From: an uncultured Bacteroidales bacterium
Lineage (GTDB): Bacteria; Bacteroidota; Bacteroidia; Bacteroidales; P3
Assembly (NCBI GenBank): GCA_947168515.1
Contig: CAMVMF010000011.1
Coordinates: 1-64,000 of the forward strand
DNA: 64,000 nt
Direction: 5' to 3'
The stretch's first letter is position 1. Each line of letters starts with the position of its first letter. Positions 63,501 through 64,000 of this stretch are shown piece after piece. Position numbers and translations under genes: made by a program. A model generated the notes under the pieces. The model worked only from the letters and a program-made list of their open reading frames with translations, was not told where the DNA came from and searched no databases.

Positions 63501-64000
63501 CGCAGACAGTTTGCACACGGAAAGTGTAGGTGGTGGCCGGCTGCAGACCATCGAACGTATAGGTCATATCGGAAACATTGTCCACATAGGTGAAGTCTCC
63601 GGATTCTCCCACACGGTAGTAGATGTTCCAGTCGGTCTCGTTGGCACCGGCAGTCCAAGACAGGACCACAGTGTCGGGCCCCACATAGTCGGCTGCCACG
63701 GCAGGAGCCGCACAGGTGGCATAGCGGGTGCAGGCAGAGCTGGTCAGGATGATATTGGGGCGGTATTGGCTGGTGTTGCCGCTGCTGGTGAGATTGGTCA
63801 CGTTGGAACCGTCAAAGGGGCTGCTGTCGCGATAGCGGTAGACCGTACGGGTGGCACCGCAAGAGGTGGAGTAACCGTAGAAACTACTGACGGACTGAGA
63901 GACACCTGTAGGCTGGTTCATGGTGGTGGTGATGACCAGGTTGCTCACACCGTCCCACTGGAAGGGGGTGTCGAGGTGGTAGGTCACCGTGCCGTTGGTG
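57574..64000 (-). CDS. Giant modular T9SS type A surface protein, 5' end beyond window
   Basis: frame open past 63987 to the window end; choice-of-anchor J, FN3, CUB-like and InlB-B-like modules; VKKLVVR* end. Confidence 0.85.
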   Translation of the reverse strand, partial: TNGTVTYHLDTPFQWDGVSNLVITTTMNQPTGVSQSVSSFYGYSTSCGATRTVYRYRDSSPFDGSNVTNLTSSGNTSQYRPNIILTSSACTRYATCAAPAVAADYVGPDTVVLSWTAGANETDWNIYYRVGESGDFTYVDNVSDMTYTFDGLQPATTYTFRVQTVCDPDTFNADLEVMTACAPVNVINEDFESYTTGSGGSIHPCWHKHVQGTSTQYPYVNTIGSSKALYFYGYNSNNSTRYLCWATTPEMLDSLSTYELEFDMRRTSTGSQYWSRLIIGAMTDPENIATFDTIAVVDAAVAGVWEPKYVSLENYHDTSAHYIAFLSPSPDLAPGYSYAYNYTYMDNLYVGRRSSCPRPTRFHARDITDVSAELAWDGSDEHLSATVKWGTVNNINAATDSLEVFTNSVVLNALTPTTTYYAWITAQCADEGSRTYSCSFTTSAACNPIDNITISEVTTNMAAITWDDNDLTPAIGYTFRWKADSATTWNVVNLTQPFYFLTGLTEGTSYSVSVSAICNTDSATAVTQSFATLTTGTLGGSSEQLVLPTYPYYNYSISEQLWTASELNIYGDTVNGIYFNSSDINPDRVMKIWIVDTTLSDLSTSNYVSSADMTLVYDTTYSITTGWNYFQFTPPYVRNSNNNLVVLVMDSTGDYEDFEGWYGGVGAGTSLFAYNDDDPYSSTNLSSLNTSTSRAQMMLNARLIAPTCLAPHVVAADATGSSVTLAWMAGQDETSWTVDYRQNGDTVWTSYTVSTTDTFAVVGGLNPSTQYQFRVGALCAADTQYAHLLANTACGAYDVPYFEDFNNYANNTYRFNACWYYGNASTTNEPYTINITGQGMMMLMPVGSYVILPAVNGSISSLQLRCDYVVADTNIYALVGICSHPHDIYSMTVIDTLWASANGVPEQVIVPFDSYTDTAGYICIYSSYNQSYYDNIRIEPIPACPTVDSLMATNISTTSADFAWVGNANATSYLVQYGLVGSDSTTTVSTTNNYITLLGLHHSTSYQVTVSTVCASMNDTSLATNPYVFMTNCQPVDSLPYFEDFDHSNAPALTNTGILPNCWTYQMLASGTYATGNYLPQIYNSSTYASSGNYSLHLYGNALTILPEMPTTVDQLMISFHHYNTSTNYYDMVIGVCDSNTPGCEASFVPIDTIQSTAASEWVTSYRLASYTGTGRFIAFRNYYRTSTTIYYSTHYIDDITVDYLPSCLPPLDVHSTANTSSSIQLTWLDMVPASEWEIAYGTSPMTDPSTGTVVNTTTKPYTLTGLGDSLYYFYVRTVCGSGDTSIWSDAFSARPGTWVMRNGYTDTLYMCQGHIYDDGGPNGNYSNSANATIVLMPSDTIHRVSIGGSWISEGCCDRLGIYDGIGTSGTQFYYGYAGTSGITVGPFESTTGPITLTFSSDGSVNYAGFDLTVECVADYCRVRNIRTDTSVAPSSSALALTWDGTSPEYTVVYGPAGFDRNDSSATTMTVYTNHVVLPGLTSMARYDVYVRGICDAFGTGGSDTGSYSMATLQVPMCDNVIEAFSYDSTMSATTSSYVPMGYSNYNYSYTQTIVDSARLADLTGDIAAWAFKSTDGDQGNYYNHIDLYFANVTENNLSTGFIHPDSNHVFVQVLHDADLCYTTGGWHMTGLDTAFTWDGHSNLLVTVNRRHGSYSYGASFDVHNGRSGQSRYVYNDGTAYNLATVSGGTATSAVGDMMFYACGQSCADPLITGVTYDYQSATVFWTGSGTSYQVAIKESVALDWPDSAISVTGNSYTFTGLSAATGYAFRVRQDCTADSLGYSNWVESGFITDSLPCLSPDSLVVSDLTNAQGTFSWHVNGFETQWDLHVWNTGGLDTVYRLTTNPATVGGFTAGVTYNAAIRPICGTAELEGNYSDTISFTAQICPDVTGLTSSNVTESSVTLNWTADPMAESWQIEYGFAGFAQGTGTSITTNVNSYVVTDLEDESSYDFYVRAICGTDWNSEGWAHVSATTPAASDPTYTVTVTVNDAAMGSATGGGSFRAGQSCTVTATPNSGYHFVSWSNGVTDNPYTFTVVANITLTATFAADSTEGIEEVAGNAVCTIYPNPTSDVTTISVSGANGKVRIAVVDMNGRTVATETLECSSDCEKTMDVANLAQGAYFVKITGENVNMVKKLVVR

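Overview
Bacteroidota/Bacteroidales-type chromosomal window, judged from the T9SS sorting domains, TAnnTTTG-like -7 boxes and protein families. The left part (0-17 kb) holds an M16 peptidase, a DUF3667 protein, four tandem paralogous secreted proteins (IgGFc-binding-like N-terminus, gliding/T9SS type B C-terminus) and one FN3/T9SS type A protein. The middle (17-32 kb) is mostly an oxygen/iron-stress set: flavin reductase, MBL-rubredoxin fusion, small winged helix protein, ferritin-like protein, FprA, rubredoxin, ferritin and reverse rubrerythrin. It also carries a transglutaminase-like lipoprotein, cutC, lpxK, hisS and an amidase. The right part (32-64 kb) holds four giant (>2,100 aa) modular minus-strand T9SS type A surface proteins, the last truncated by the window edge. 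The most interesting signal is non-coding. A 172-bp MITE-like element (GGCTCTAGT...ACTAGAGCG) occurs four times. Three copies have perfect 8-bp target-site duplications, and one has a probable paralogous empty site. The copies carry 0, 0, 1 and 2 inserted hairpin modules; the module also occurs outside the element. Other points: an in-frame TAA in a giant gene, a ~1 kb identical block between paralogs, a T9SS C-terminal remnant, and heptamer/9-mer repeats inside a transglutaminase gene. No tRNA, rRNA, CRISPR array or transposase gene was recognised. All identities were judged by eye.
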